Origin: Pedobacter ginsengisoli | GTDB lineage: Bacteria > Bacteroidota > Bacteroidia > Sphingobacteriales > Sphingobacteriaceae | DNA length: 64,000 nucleotides | Assembly (NCBI RefSeq): GCF_002736205.1 | Contig: NZ_CP024091.1 | Span: forward strand, 2,539,555 to 2,603,554 | Direction of reading: 5' to 3' | Shown: in pieces, positions 38,003 through 46,658 of the stretch | How the letters are laid out: each line of letters begins with the position of its first letter | Numbering within the stretch: position 1 is the stretch's first letter | Program-made: the position numbers and the translations under genes | The notes under the pieces: generated by a model | Database searches by the model: none | What the model was told of the DNA's origin: nothing | Seen by the model: the letters and a program-made list of their open reading frames with translations, nothing else

Positions 38003-38033
38003 TTTGAATAAAATATTTTAAATCGTACTTTTG
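38003..38033 (+). promoter_or_regulatory. Bacteroidota promoter of tRNA-His
   Basis: TTTG at 38003-38006 and TACTTTTG at 38026-38033 are 19 bases apart, an almost ideal Bacteroidota -33/-7 pair, about 20 bases ahead of the tRNA. Confidence 0.75.
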
Positions 38034-38052
38034 TAGCGTTGAAAAACACATG

Positions 38053-38126
38053 GTGGTTTTAGCTCAGTTGGTTAGAGCATCGGTTTGTGGTACCGAGGGT
38101 CGTGGGTTCGAGCCCCATATTCCACC
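38053..38126 (+). tRNA. tRNA-His (GTG)
   Basis: The cloverleaf has D stem GCTC/GAGC, anticodon stem TCGGT/ACCGA with anticodon GTG at 38087-38089, T stem GTGGG/CCCAT and T loop TTCGAGC. A G at 38052 can pair with the discriminator C at 38126, as expected for the extra G-1 of tRNA-His. CCA is not encoded. In the acceptor stem, positions 5-68 and 6-67 are both T-T mismatches (GTGGTTT against ATTCCAC), which is unusual. The adjacent recombinase suggests that the 3' end could be an integration boundary. Confidence 0.9.
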
Positions 38127-38133
38127 CGTAGCT

Positions 38134-38172
38134 GGGGAAAAGAGTCTTTTAAAGATACTTTTCCCCTTTTTT
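38134..38172 (+). terminator. terminator of tRNA-His
   Basis: GGGGAAAAG at 38134-38142 pairs with CTTTTCCCC at 38158-38166, followed by six T residues. It ends the tRNA transcript and lies between the tRNA and the end of the recombinase gene. Confidence 0.85.
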
Positions 38173-38180
38173 ATGACCTT

Positions 38181-39647
38181 TTAACTCCTTGTTTTTTTCA
38201 GGTAGGTTATCTTTGCAATCGGGTTGAGATTTGTGGTTCGATACCCATCTTTGTCGTAAATCAGCATTCCATTAAAAATTGTCTCTACTAGGTATCTTTT
38301 GTCCTCAATTGTAGCTGTTTCATAAAGACGAGGCAGAGTACAGAGCGTTTTTATTGCATTAATAACCATCGGCTGAATATTAACTTTATCCTTAAATCGC
38401 TCTTTAAGTGCTGTTAGTCGAAGATTTATTGCACTTAATTTATTATCGTAATCCATTTTCAAGATTTTAAAATCGGATGGTTCGATCTTTCCAACGAGCA
38501 AAAGTTCTCTAGCATTAATAATCTGATCATCTAGTATATGCAATTCATCTATACAGTCCTGTCTCAAAGAGGAAGCCGTTTTTCTCACTTCGTTATAAGT
38601 GGTTATAATTTCTTGTAAGAATTTTGGCTGATCCCTTTTTGCAATTCTGAAGAGTTTTAGTTCTTCGATAAAATCCTGATTAACCTGCTTTGCATTGAAC
38701 CTGGCTTTGCATGGCGATTTACAATGGTAGTAAGCAACATGGGTTTTACGGCCCTTAGAGGCACTTCCTGTAAGCATCCTATGGCAGTTAGGGCATTTCA
38801 AATAACCTCGAAGAGGTAAATCTTCTGGTGTAGCAATTGCAGATCTTTTAGGTTTGACTTCTCCTTTCAATACATTTTGAACTTTGTTAAATAACCTTTC
38901 GGTTATTAATGGCTCATGTAAACCCTTTATCATATGCTCTTCTTCTCCATCTATTTCACGAACCCTGATTTTGCCGCAATAAATCTGGTTACGTACAAGC
39001 GAATGAAAGTTGTTAATGCTACAGGTAAGCCCTAGTTTAAACGCTTTTCTATGGACTTCTGCCATTGAGGACATACCTAAGGAAAGTTCTTGAAATGCCC
39101 ACTTGATTGCATAAGCGTAAGGTTCTTCTGGCGCAATATATTTCTTCCCATCTTCGTAGGTCTTGTTTTTATAACCTAGTGGTGCTCTACCAGACCAATG
39201 TCCTTCCTTTTTTGCACGCCTCATGCCCATTTGGGTATTCAGGCTTCGTCGGTCATTTTCGATTTCCGGTATAGCCAAGTACAATGCAAGCATTAATTTG
39301 TTCTCAGGGACATTTAAGTCCAAGGGCTGTTCTACCGCCTGTGGATTAGTTCCCATCCTTTTTAGATTTGCCAACACCTGATAAGCATCACAGGTATTGC
39401 GGCTAAATCTGTCCCATTTGGTAAAGAGGAGGAAATCCGACCGGTGTTTACGCAAATAGGTAGTGAGCTTCATCCATTCTGGTCGTTTGAAAGATTTTGC
39501 AGAATGGTCTTCTGTGAAAATCTTTAAAATGCTAATGCCATGCAGTTTGCAGTAGTTAGTTAGCAGCTCCTGCTGAGCTCTTAATGAATAACCTCTCATT
39601 GCTTGTTCATCGGTACTTACACGGAGGTATAAAATTGCTGTTTTCAT
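38181..39647 (-). CDS. large serine recombinase
   Basis: A large serine recombinase of the kind that integrates or excises mobile elements. The resolvase domain holds YLRVSTDEQ with catalytic S11, DRFSRN near 80 and LAIPEIENDRRS near 130. The Recombinase domain spans about 150-260 (RAPLGYKN, GLTCSINNFHSLVRNQIYCG), then a zinc ribbon (CPNCH near 290 and the paired cysteines CKSPC) and a C-terminal coiled coil at about 350-430. Length 488 is typical. It ends 9 bases past the tRNA-His terminator and points towards it, marking the left edge of an accessory island. Confidence 0.93.
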   Translation of the reverse strand: MKTAILYLRVSTDEQAMRGYSLRAQQELLTNYCKLHGISILKIFTEDHSAKSFKRPEWMKLTTYLRKHRSDFLLFTKWDRFSRNTCDAYQVLANLKRMGTNPQAVEQPLDLNVPENKLMLALYLAIPEIENDRRSLNTQMGMRRAKKEGHWSGRAPLGYKNKTYEDGKKYIAPEEPYAYAIKWAFQELSLGMSSMAEVHRKAFKLGLTCSINNFHSLVRNQIYCGKIRVREIDGEEEHMIKGLHEPLITERLFNKVQNVLKGEVKPKRSAIATPEDLPLRGYLKCPNCHRMLTGSASKGRKTHVAYYHCKSPCKARFNAKQVNQDFIEELKLFRIAKRDQPKFLQEIITTYNEVRKTASSLRQDCIDELHILDDQIINARELLLVGKIEPSDFKILKMDYDNKLSAINLRLTALKERFKDKVNIQPMVINAIKTLCTLPRLYETATIEDKRYLVETIFNGMLIYDKDGYRTTNLNPIAKITYLKKTRS

Positions 39648-39686
39648 AATTTAATTTTCTTGCAATGATTATACAGCGATGGGCAT

Positions 39687-39703
39687 TTGCCAAATCTTGG
39701 CAA
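39687..39703. repeat. inverted repeat TTGCCAA-ATC-TTGGCAA upstream of the recombinase
   Basis: A perfect 7-base inverted repeat with a 3-base centre, 40 bases upstream of the recombinase start. It could be an operator or part of a crossover site. Nothing else in the 220-base gap to the helicase gene stands out. Confidence 0.4.
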
Positions 39704-39868
39704 GGTTAAGATATATTAGATTGGGGAATACTCTAGTAGGTATAAGTTTATTTAACAAGCATCCTACGGGAATCCGTAATGTGTTACACAAATAAGGTTT
39801 TACATTTACTGAATCAGTCTGTAAGTGTCAGAATATCTTTATATTAGTAAGTTATCTATTTGAGCTCC

Positions 39869-42800
39869 ATGATTAATACAAAACTTCCAAAAGTCCTCAA
39901 TATACTGTATAATACTGGAGGCAATAAGATCATCCAATATTGCGGTGAAAACTCTGTTCTTGAAAACTGCATTTTAGAGAGTAGAGATCCGTTTATAATC
40001 AACAGTGAGGATAGGCATTTCGTAATTACTACTAATAGAGATTTTGTTTCTGAAGACCATTCCTATGTGCTATTATCTTCAAGAGTCCCTACAAGAAGGG
40101 ATTTTGAAGCTGAGAATTTGAATTTGATAGAATGGCTTAAACACCCATCGATTGTGCAGTCGACGCCACAAGATGTTACTACATCATGGTCGGAGAGTTT
40201 CAATTTTATTAAGGAAGATACCGAAAACAACACTGATGGACTTCGTACCCCACAGCTTGGGGCTATACATTCTATTCTTGCGCACCAGTATAGTGGTGAT
40301 GATATTGGTATAGTAGTTATGCCTACTGGAACTGGAAAAACAGAAACCATGATCTGTTCAATGGTTGCAACCCCAGCAATTAAATTATTAGTTACTGTTC
40401 CCTCTGATTCATTGCGTACACAGCTTTTTGAAAAATTTCTAACTTATGGTTTATTAAAACGCTTTGGTGTTGTAGGGAATGAAGCCATCAACCCACATGT
40501 GGGAATTTTAACTTCAGGAATGAGCACTCTTGAAGACCTGGAAGAATTTATATCTCGATCCAATGTAGTCATTACTACGATGGCTATAGCCTCTGGTGCT
40601 ACCCAAGAACAAAAAGCGTTAATGTCAGAGAAATTTTCGAATCTTTATGTTGATGAGGCACATCATTCTGAAGCGACTACTTGGCAGGATTTTATTTTGC
40701 GTTTTGCTAAGCATAAAGTATTTCTTTTTACCGCCACGCCTTATAGGAACGATGGGAAAAGGCTTAAGGGAAAGTTTATTTTTAATTTTCCACTTCGAAA
40801 GGCTCAGGAACAGCGTTATTATAAAGAGATCAAATTTCTGCCAATAAGAGAATATGACCGTTCTAAAGCAGATAAGATGATTGCTGATAAAGCAGTATCT
40901 ACACTTAGATCAGACATTGAAAATGGATACCCACACATCATATTAGCCAGATGTATGACTAAGGATAGAGCGGAAGAGGTCTTCCAGTACTATTCACCGC
41001 ATGCTGATCTTAACCCGGTTGTAGTATATAATAACAAACCTGGACTAAAAAACACCATAAAGGATATTAAAGCCAAAGAACATTCTATCATTATCTGCGT
41101 TGATATGTTAGGAGAGGGATTCGACCTTCCGGAACTTAAGATTGGTGCTATTCACGATGAACGTCAGAGTATACCTATTACTTTGCAATTCATTGGACGC
41201 TTTACAAGAACAAGTTATAATGAGTTAGGAAATGCAAGTTTCATTACTAATATGGCTTATCCTCCTATTAAAGATGAACTTGATCAGCTCTATGCAAAGG
41301 ATGCCGATTGGAATCTCTTATTACCTATGCTGAGTGAAGGGGCTGAACAACAACAAATAGACTTTAAGAACTTTTTGGACGGATTTAATCATTTAGAAGA
41401 TTCAATAATACCGTTCCAGAACATCAGCCCAGCACTAAGTACTATTGTCTATAAAAATGATGGTGATACCTGGAATCCGAACAATTGGAGAGAGGGTATT
41501 AATAATCTTAATACCTATGATCACCAATATTCGGATTATAACGCAGAACAAAATACTTTGGTTATTATTTTGGGTAAAGTAGCAAGAGTTGAATGGGGTG
41601 GATTTGATACGGTTCAAGACCTTACTTGGGATATGATTGTGGTTTTTTGGGACTTGCGACCTGAAATCAACCGGGTTTTTGTCAATACATCCATAAAGAA
41701 TTTTTCTTCTGAAACATTGGTGGACGAGATATTTGAAGGTAATCAGGTAAAAATTACGGGAATGAACGTGTTTCGTATTTTTCATGAAGTATACAGGTTA
41801 TCACTCTTTAATGTTGGTGCTAGAAAAGGTGTGCCGGGTGATATTAGCTTCCAATCCTTTTATGGAAAAGGTGTACAAGATGGTTTGCACATGCTTGAAC
41901 AAGGCACATTAATCAAAAACAACATCTTTGGGGTAGGTTATAAAGACGGAAACAAAGTTTCATTAGGATGTTCTGTCAAAGGAAAGGTATGGTCATATCT
42001 AAGAGGTAATCTACAGGAGCTTACTGCTTGGTGTAGGACTGTCGGGGATATTATCAATAATGCTGATATCAACCCCAATACTGTATTGGAGCATACGTTA
42101 CAAGTTGAGACAATCAACTCACGGCCAGCCGTCACAGCTACTGCGGTTGATTGGAATCCGGAGATGTACAAGTTTTCGGAGAGCCGATATCAAATCTATT
42201 TAAATGGGATTAGATCATATCTTTGGGAGTTGGATATCGATATAGTTGATCATCAAGGAGAGCATCTCCGCTTTTCTATCTCGAGCGAGCTACATACCAT
42301 TGAATTTGAGTTAGTACTTGGAATGGCGCAATTAAATGGGGAGATGGTGCCAAGTTTCGACATACTACAAGTAGGCAACATTTCGGCAGAGATCATTAGT
42401 GGTTCAAAAACTGAACATTTGGTCGACTATCTTAGGGATATGACGCCACTTTTCTGGTTTGCAGACGGTAGTCAACTTATGCAAAACCAATATGTGAAAT
42501 TGAGAAAGCAAGCAGATCATATTCCATTGGATCAGATCATTAGCCAACAGTGGGTTGGCGTAAATCTTTCGCGTGAATCGCAGGGGATTCATCCATATTT
42601 GCAGAATTCGATTCAGTATCGGTTTATTGAACAGATCAGAAATCAATATGAAATAATCTATGATGACGATGGCAGCGGCGAGATTGCTGATATTATCGGT
42701 ATCAATGATTCTGCGAGCCATATCGACATTCATTTATATCATTTGAAATATGCCAGAAACGGTCTGGTTGGGAACAACATTGAGAATTTTTATCAAGTCT

Positions 42801-43111
42801 GTGGACAGGCACAGAAATCGCTGAACTGGAAGTATCGCCCAGGTAGGGAATTTTTTGAGCATCTGTTCAAGCGGAAGATAAAGACGCGAAATGGACAGCA
42901 GTGCTCGAGGTTGGTAAAAGGCACAGAGGATGAAATGGAATATTTGCTTAATGCAGCCAAATGGACTAAAGAACTTCGCTTTCATATAAACATTGTACAA
43001 CCAGGGTTGGCTAAAGCGGGGGCATCTGCGGATATACTTCAGATACTGGGAACAACAGCACATTATTTACATACTGTCGGCAATGTTCATTTACAGGTTT
43101 ATACAAGCTAG
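39869..43111 (+). CDS. SF2 DEAH-type helicase with possible C-terminal nuclease
   Basis: A large DNA or RNA helicase of unknown system. I start it at the ATG at 39869; the frame opens at a TTG three codons earlier. An unknown N-terminal part (1-140) precedes the ResIII-like helicase: Walker A MPTGTGKTETM near 150, VDEAHHSE near 262, LFTATPYRNDG near 290 and motif VI QFIGRFTRTS near 440. The rest (about 500-1080) is unrecognised; near 930-962 EIADIIGI is followed by DIHLYHLKYA, a spacing and hydrophobic pattern like a PD-(D/E)xK fold with a variant last motif. Restriction or phage defence fits the neighbours (AAA ATPase, Thoeris), but this is inference. Confidence 0.7.
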   Translation: MINTKLPKVLNILYNTGGNKIIQYCGENSVLENCILESRDPFIINSEDRHFVITTNRDFVSEDHSYVLLSSRVPTRRDFEAENLNLIEWLKHPSIVQSTPQDVTTSWSESFNFIKEDTENNTDGLRTPQLGAIHSILAHQYSGDDIGIVVMPTGTGKTETMICSMVATPAIKLLVTVPSDSLRTQLFEKFLTYGLLKRFGVVGNEAINPHVGILTSGMSTLEDLEEFISRSNVVITTMAIASGATQEQKALMSEKFSNLYVDEAHHSEATTWQDFILRFAKHKVFLFTATPYRNDGKRLKGKFIFNFPLRKAQEQRYYKEIKFLPIREYDRSKADKMIADKAVSTLRSDIENGYPHIILARCMTKDRAEEVFQYYSPHADLNPVVVYNNKPGLKNTIKDIKAKEHSIIICVDMLGEGFDLPELKIGAIHDERQSIPITLQFIGRFTRTSYNELGNASFITNMAYPPIKDELDQLYAKDADWNLLLPMLSEGAEQQQIDFKNFLDGFNHLEDSIIPFQNISPALSTIVYKNDGDTWNPNNWREGINNLNTYDHQYSDYNAEQNTLVIILGKVARVEWGGFDTVQDLTWDMIVVFWDLRPEINRVFVNTSIKNFSSETLVDEIFEGNQVKITGMNVFRIFHEVYRLSLFNVGARKGVPGDISFQSFYGKGVQDGLHMLEQGTLIKNNIFGVGYKDGNKVSLGCSVKGKVWSYLRGNLQELTAWCRTVGDIINNADINPNTVLEHTLQVETINSRPAVTATAVDWNPEMYKFSESRYQIYLNGIRSYLWELDIDIVDHQGEHLRFSISSELHTIEFELVLGMAQLNGEMVPSFDILQVGNISAEIISGSKTEHLVDYLRDMTPLFWFADGSQLMQNQYVKLRKQADHIPLDQIISQQWVGVNLSRESQGIHPYLQNSIQYRFIEQIRNQYEIIYDDDGSGEIADIIGINDSASHIDIHLYHLKYARNGLVGNNIENFYQVCGQAQKSLNWKYRPGREFFEHLFKRKIKTRNGQQCSRLVKGTEDEMEYLLNAAKWTKELRFHINIVQPGLAKAGASADILQILGTTAHYLHTVGNVHLQVYTS

Positions 43112-43237
43112 CTCAATACCCTTTCTAATGAATTAGATATCTGATCGCAAGGCATTACTTAATCTTGGAGACTTTTATCTCCTTTATTACTTAGAAAGCC
43201 GTCTAGGCAGGAGCATTAACCTTGAACAATCAAACAA

Positions 43238-43281
43238 TTTGCATTAGTTTTGATCGTTCTTTGCATTAGTTTTGATCGTTC
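43238..43281. repeat. 22-base perfect tandem duplication at AAA gene 3' end
   Basis: TTTGCATTAGTTTTGATCGT plus TC occurs twice in direct succession (43238-43259 and 43260-43281). The second copy contains the AAA ATPase stop codon at 43266-43268; the first lies just beyond it. A recent slippage or duplication event is likely. Confidence 0.85.
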
Positions 43282-44675
43282 TGTCTTTTAACATTGGAAA
43301 TTATTTCATTCCTTAAATGGATTTTTCGAATTAAATAGGTATCAAGATGTTGATAGTATGTATCGAAAAATTCTTTATCATAAATAAGTACGCTAGCATC
43401 GCTATCTTCTATTGCAAACTTTTTATTTCTTTTCTGGCTTTTTTTCTTGTTTCTTTCGTTCATTTCCGATTTTTCAAGCGCAAGCTTCATTTTTAGATAG
43501 GCTCTAAAGAAAGGGGTGGAAATTGAATATTTCATTGAAACTCTGTCATGCCTCAATACTTCTCCAAATTCTGGCGAAATAAATAGGCTAAGAAGGTCGA
43601 TCAATTCATCTTTCGAAAAACTCTTAGCTTTTGGTATACTTTCGAAAATTTCATCAAAAGATAAAAATTCCTTTTCAGCGTTGTCGAATTTTTTCAATAC
43701 ATTCCAACCGCAATGTTTGTTGATAATCTGATCATATATTTTATTGTAAGTGTCTGAATTCTTCCGAACATAAGAATTTACAGCATCCTTAAAAGCATTA
43801 ATCTTAAGTTCTTTTCTCGTTAAGCGCATCTTTTTTATGCCACTATAAAAACAAATATCGTAGCAAATTTGATGTGCCACGGATCCCAGGTTGTTAGAAT
43901 AATAGATTATTTTTTCAGTCAATTCCTTACCAATTTTGATATTTAGTAGTTCCGATCCCTTTTCGACTACTCGTGTTATCTGTTCATCTGACAATAAAGG
44001 CACAAAAACCTCCGCAATACGATTATTCAAATTATTATCAAGTTCAATCAGCTCTCTGGCAGTACCAACTGCCCCAATGCAAACTATCTTCACAGTTGGG
44101 TAATCGTTTGCGACATCAATAAATATTTTTACCACGTCAGCTATTCGTTGTTTTTCCTTATCCGCAACTTTATGGAAATCTTCAATGACGAGGATACATT
44201 TTGCTAACCCTAAAAATTGCCCTAGTTTTTGAGGGGTCAACTGGGGTGGTACTATTCTTACAAGTTTGGAACTTTCTGTTAACGATTGCTCACTACCAAT
44301 CTTTGCAGAAATGGCTTTGTAGTCAGATTTATATTCTGTGCTAATTTTGTGAGTTTCGCTAGATGTAGTTTCTGTAAGATAGAACTGATTTAAGTTGTCA
44401 AATGCTTGTAGGATTATGTCCTCGAATGTTGTCTTTTTTTCGCAATGAACCTTAATTATTGTTTTTTTTAATGAGCTAAGCTGATGATTTAACAAGGTTG
44501 TTTTTCCGCTACCAGAGTGCCCATAAACTACAATTTGTTTACCAGGCATATCTATGTATTTCGCAAGATCGCTTTCTATAACTTCACGATTTACATAGGT
44601 CAATTTAGCAACAGTATTTGGTGTAAAGATGTCTGCTAAATTTATTGTTTTGAAGATGCGTAAGAAAAAATTCAT
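43266..44675 (-). CDS. AAA ATPase, Cdc6/STAND-like, function unknown
   Basis: A P-loop ATPase that resembles the AAA_16/ORC-like group. Walker A is GHSGSGKTTL near residue 52, Walker B is CILVIEDFHKV near 160, and an arginine-rich sensor region with NRIAEVFVPLLSDEQI lies near 215-230. A helical C-terminal half follows, with a basic segment NERNKKKSQKRNKKF near 418. No transmembrane segment. 469 residues. It converges on the helicase gene and is divergent from the Thoeris pair. It could be a single-gene defence ATPase or a partner of the helicase; I do not recognise a named system. Confidence 0.65.
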   Translation of the reverse strand: MNFFLRIFKTINLADIFTPNTVAKLTYVNREVIESDLAKYIDMPGKQIVVYGHSGSGKTTLLNHQLSSLKKTIIKVHCEKKTTFEDIILQAFDNLNQFYLTETTSSETHKISTEYKSDYKAISAKIGSEQSLTESSKLVRIVPPQLTPQKLGQFLGLAKCILVIEDFHKVADKEKQRIADVVKIFIDVANDYPTVKIVCIGAVGTARELIELDNNLNNRIAEVFVPLLSDEQITRVVEKGSELLNIKIGKELTEKIIYYSNNLGSVAHQICYDICFYSGIKKMRLTRKELKINAFKDAVNSYVRKNSDTYNKIYDQIINKHCGWNVLKKFDNAEKEFLSFDEIFESIPKAKSFSKDELIDLLSLFISPEFGEVLRHDRVSMKYSISTPFFRAYLKMKLALEKSEMNERNKKKSQKRNKKFAIEDSDASVLIYDKEFFDTYYQHLDTYLIRKIHLRNEIISNVKRQNDQN

Positions 44676-45070
44676 TGTGAGAGATTAAAACTTAGGGTGC
44701 TAATATAAACACTCTTAACGTAATCCTTCTTTATTTTAGTTATAAAGTAAAATTAAACCTAGCTTATACAGGACTAAGATTTATCTTGATCCCCAAAAAT
44801 ATCACTAAATAAATCTCAAATAATGAATAGTATTACATTAGTTGCTGCCAAATGGTGGTGGAAAAACTATTTTAATAAACTGAAACGATTAATATTGTGG
44901 GTATAATACATTATTGCGATTTGATGGCATTTTGTCAGAGCTTTCTAGAATACACTTTGACTAACTGACAAGTAATCAGTATATAAAGTTCATTTTCGTA
45001 TTTTTTATAAATGGCATGTGAGTTGAGTAATTGCTGGTAGCTTACTTAGTTAACCATAACCAACAAACAT
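44676..45070. other. 395-base divergent intergenic region before thsA
   Basis: AT-rich DNA between the AAA ATPase and the Thoeris pair, where both promoters must lie; no clear consensus box was found. One short plus-strand frame (44823-44906, 27 codons) encodes a peptide with three consecutive tryptophans and a basic amphipathic stretch. I cannot tell if it is translated. Confidence 0.4.
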
Positions 45071-45946
45071 TTGAAATATTTTTGGCAGTCTATCAGAACA
45101 CGTTCTTATTGGAAATACGCTTTGCTATCTGTCGATGGCGTTAAAACTTTTTTTGCTGTGCTGGGTGCTGTATGGCTGTTGTTTGAGATGATGGATTTTT
45201 TCAAAGTCTTTAATTCGACAACACTTCCGTCTTACAGCTTTATAATACTGATCTTTATCTCTATCCTAATTGTCATAATTACCAGGCCACCAATTTCCAG
45301 GATCATCTATAAACATTCAAGCCAGGATCTTCAAATAGAAGTTCGCATTGGAGATTTGTTCGCAATTAAAGGCCAGAAAGTCATTAGTACAAATACAACT
45401 TTCGACACGGATATAGCTAATGGTGTCATTGCTGCAAACAGCCTTCAAGGGCAGTTTACAAATAAATACTATCCACAGCAGATACAGGTTTTAGATCAGA
45501 AATTGGATCAAGATTTGGCAAATATACCCTCAATCCATTATCAGAAGGTTAGCGGTAAAGACAAAAAATATCCAATGGGTACAACAGTCAGAATTGATAT
45601 TGCCTCGGAAATTTTCTATCTGCTGGCGATGTCTGATCTAAACGTTAATAATACTGCTCAAACTACCCTCGAAAATGTGCTTAAATCAACAGAGGAGCTT
45701 TGGGAATTTATTATCGCAAAGGGTGAAAATGAGCCAATTGTTTTGCCTTTGATCGGGACTGGCAGAGGCCGGATAACAACAAACCGAAAACGATTAATAG
45801 CAAGAATTGCCCAATCTTTCACTAAGGCATCGGAACAGCATATTTTCAGTAGTAAATTGATCATCGTTATACATCCAACCGATGCCGAAAACTTTAATAT
45901 CAATTTATTTGAAGTTAAAGATCTATTAAATCACTATTTACCTTAA
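45071..45946 (+). CDS. thsA: ThsA-like TM plus macro-domain effector (type II Thoeris)
   Basis: The proposed effector of a type II Thoeris defence system. Two transmembrane segments (about residues 22-46 and 53-75) precede a macro-like domain (about 88-290) of the DUF6430/ThsA-macro type: IEVRIGDLFAIKGQKVISTN at its start and PIVLPLIGTGRGRI near 225-238. In characterised type II systems the macro domain binds a TIR-made nucleotide signal and the TM part damages the membrane. The start is a TTG at 45071, since a stop lies upstream and no ATG fits. 291 residues; the TIR gene follows after 20 bases. Confidence 0.8.
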   Translation: MKYFWQSIRTRSYWKYALLSVDGVKTFFAVLGAVWLLFEMMDFFKVFNSTTLPSYSFIILIFISILIVIITRPPISRIIYKHSSQDLQIEVRIGDLFAIKGQKVISTNTTFDTDIANGVIAANSLQGQFTNKYYPQQIQVLDQKLDQDLANIPSIHYQKVSGKDKKYPMGTTVRIDIASEIFYLLAMSDLNVNNTAQTTLENVLKSTEELWEFIIAKGENEPIVLPLIGTGRGRITTNRKRLIARIAQSFTKASEQHIFSSKLIIVIHPTDAENFNINLFEVKDLLNHYLP

Positions 45947-45966
45947 CCAAATTAGACTTTAATAAA

Positions 45967-46521
45967 ATGGCTTACAGAAACGGAACGTATATAGCATTTC
46001 ACGCAAATGGGACAAATGTACCCTTCGACTCCGATATCAAATATTATAATCTAATCAAAGCCTGGTGCGGCAAAGGGGATGATTGTTTCAGCATTGTTAA
46101 CAGTCACGATAAAACTGCAGCAGTGCGTGACACTAGCTCAAAAGAAACATTAAGACGAAGCTTAAAGGAGCGACTTAATAATAGCAAAAATATGCTTTTA
46201 ATTATTGGTGAGACAACCAAACACGATACTGATTGGGTGCCCTTTGAAATAGAATATGCTGTAGATGTATGTAAAATACCTTTAATAATTGCTTATGTTG
46301 ATTATGACGGGGCTATCCGTAATCCGAATGCTTTTTCAAATACTTGGCCATCGGCGCTCAAATCTAGAATTGAAAATGGCACAGCTAAGGCAATACATAT
46401 TCCTTTTAAGAAAGAACCGATTAATGCCGCTTGCAGCCAGTTTTCGCACAATAGTTATCCTAATGGTGGTGGATTAGGGCGTTATAATGATGAAGCATAC
46501 GCTTCTTGGAAAATTCAATAA
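45967..46521 (+). CDS. thsB: ThsB-like TIR-domain protein (DUF1863/MTH538 type)
   Basis: The proposed sensor and signal-making enzyme of the Thoeris pair. It is a TIR-like (DUF1863) protein: GTYIAFHANG at the N-terminus, LLIIGETTKHDTDWVPFEIE near 77-96 and IPLIIAYVDYDG near 104. By alignment with TIR NADases (W-x3-E), E94 is the candidate catalytic glutamate. Length 184 fits the family. It lies 20 bases behind the TM-macro gene and is followed by strong hairpins. Known ThsB proteins make a nucleotide signal from NAD+ on phage infection; type II systems use a histidine-ADP-ribose product. Confidence 0.82.
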   Translation: MAYRNGTYIAFHANGTNVPFDSDIKYYNLIKAWCGKGDDCFSIVNSHDKTAAVRDTSSKETLRRSLKERLNNSKNMLLIIGETTKHDTDWVPFEIEYAVDVCKIPLIIAYVDYDGAIRNPNAFSNTWPSALKSRIENGTAKAIHIPFKKEPINAACSQFSHNSYPNGGGLGRYNDEAYASWKIQ

Positions 46522-46557
46522 TCTAAATCATAATTTTAAATTAAAGCTTACTAGACT

Positions 46558-46618
46558 ACTAGAGACTTTTTAATTGAAAAAGTCTCTAGTAGAGAACTTT
46601 AAAAGTTCTCTACTAGAG
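46558..46618 (+). terminator. overlapping hairpins after thsB
   Basis: Hairpin 1 (46558-46590) is a perfect 14-base stem, ACTAGAGACTTTTT with a 5-base loop. Hairpin 2 (46584-46618) is a perfect 17-base stem, CTCTAGTAGAGAACTTT with a 1-base centre. They share 46584-46590, so only one can fully form at a time. Position 37 bases after the thsB stop suggests a terminator. Confidence 0.7.
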
Positions 46619-46658
46619 ATAAAATTGATTGAAGTTATGCGCATGCGACTAAAATACA

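Noticed and set aside
43167..43182. Terminator after the helicase gene
   Set aside because: The GGAGA/TCTCC stem is only five bases long with a weak T run; too little to call.
43266..44675. TnsC-type transposition ATPase
   Set aside because: No TnsA/B-type transposase or target proteins nearby, and the ATPase alone is not diagnostic.
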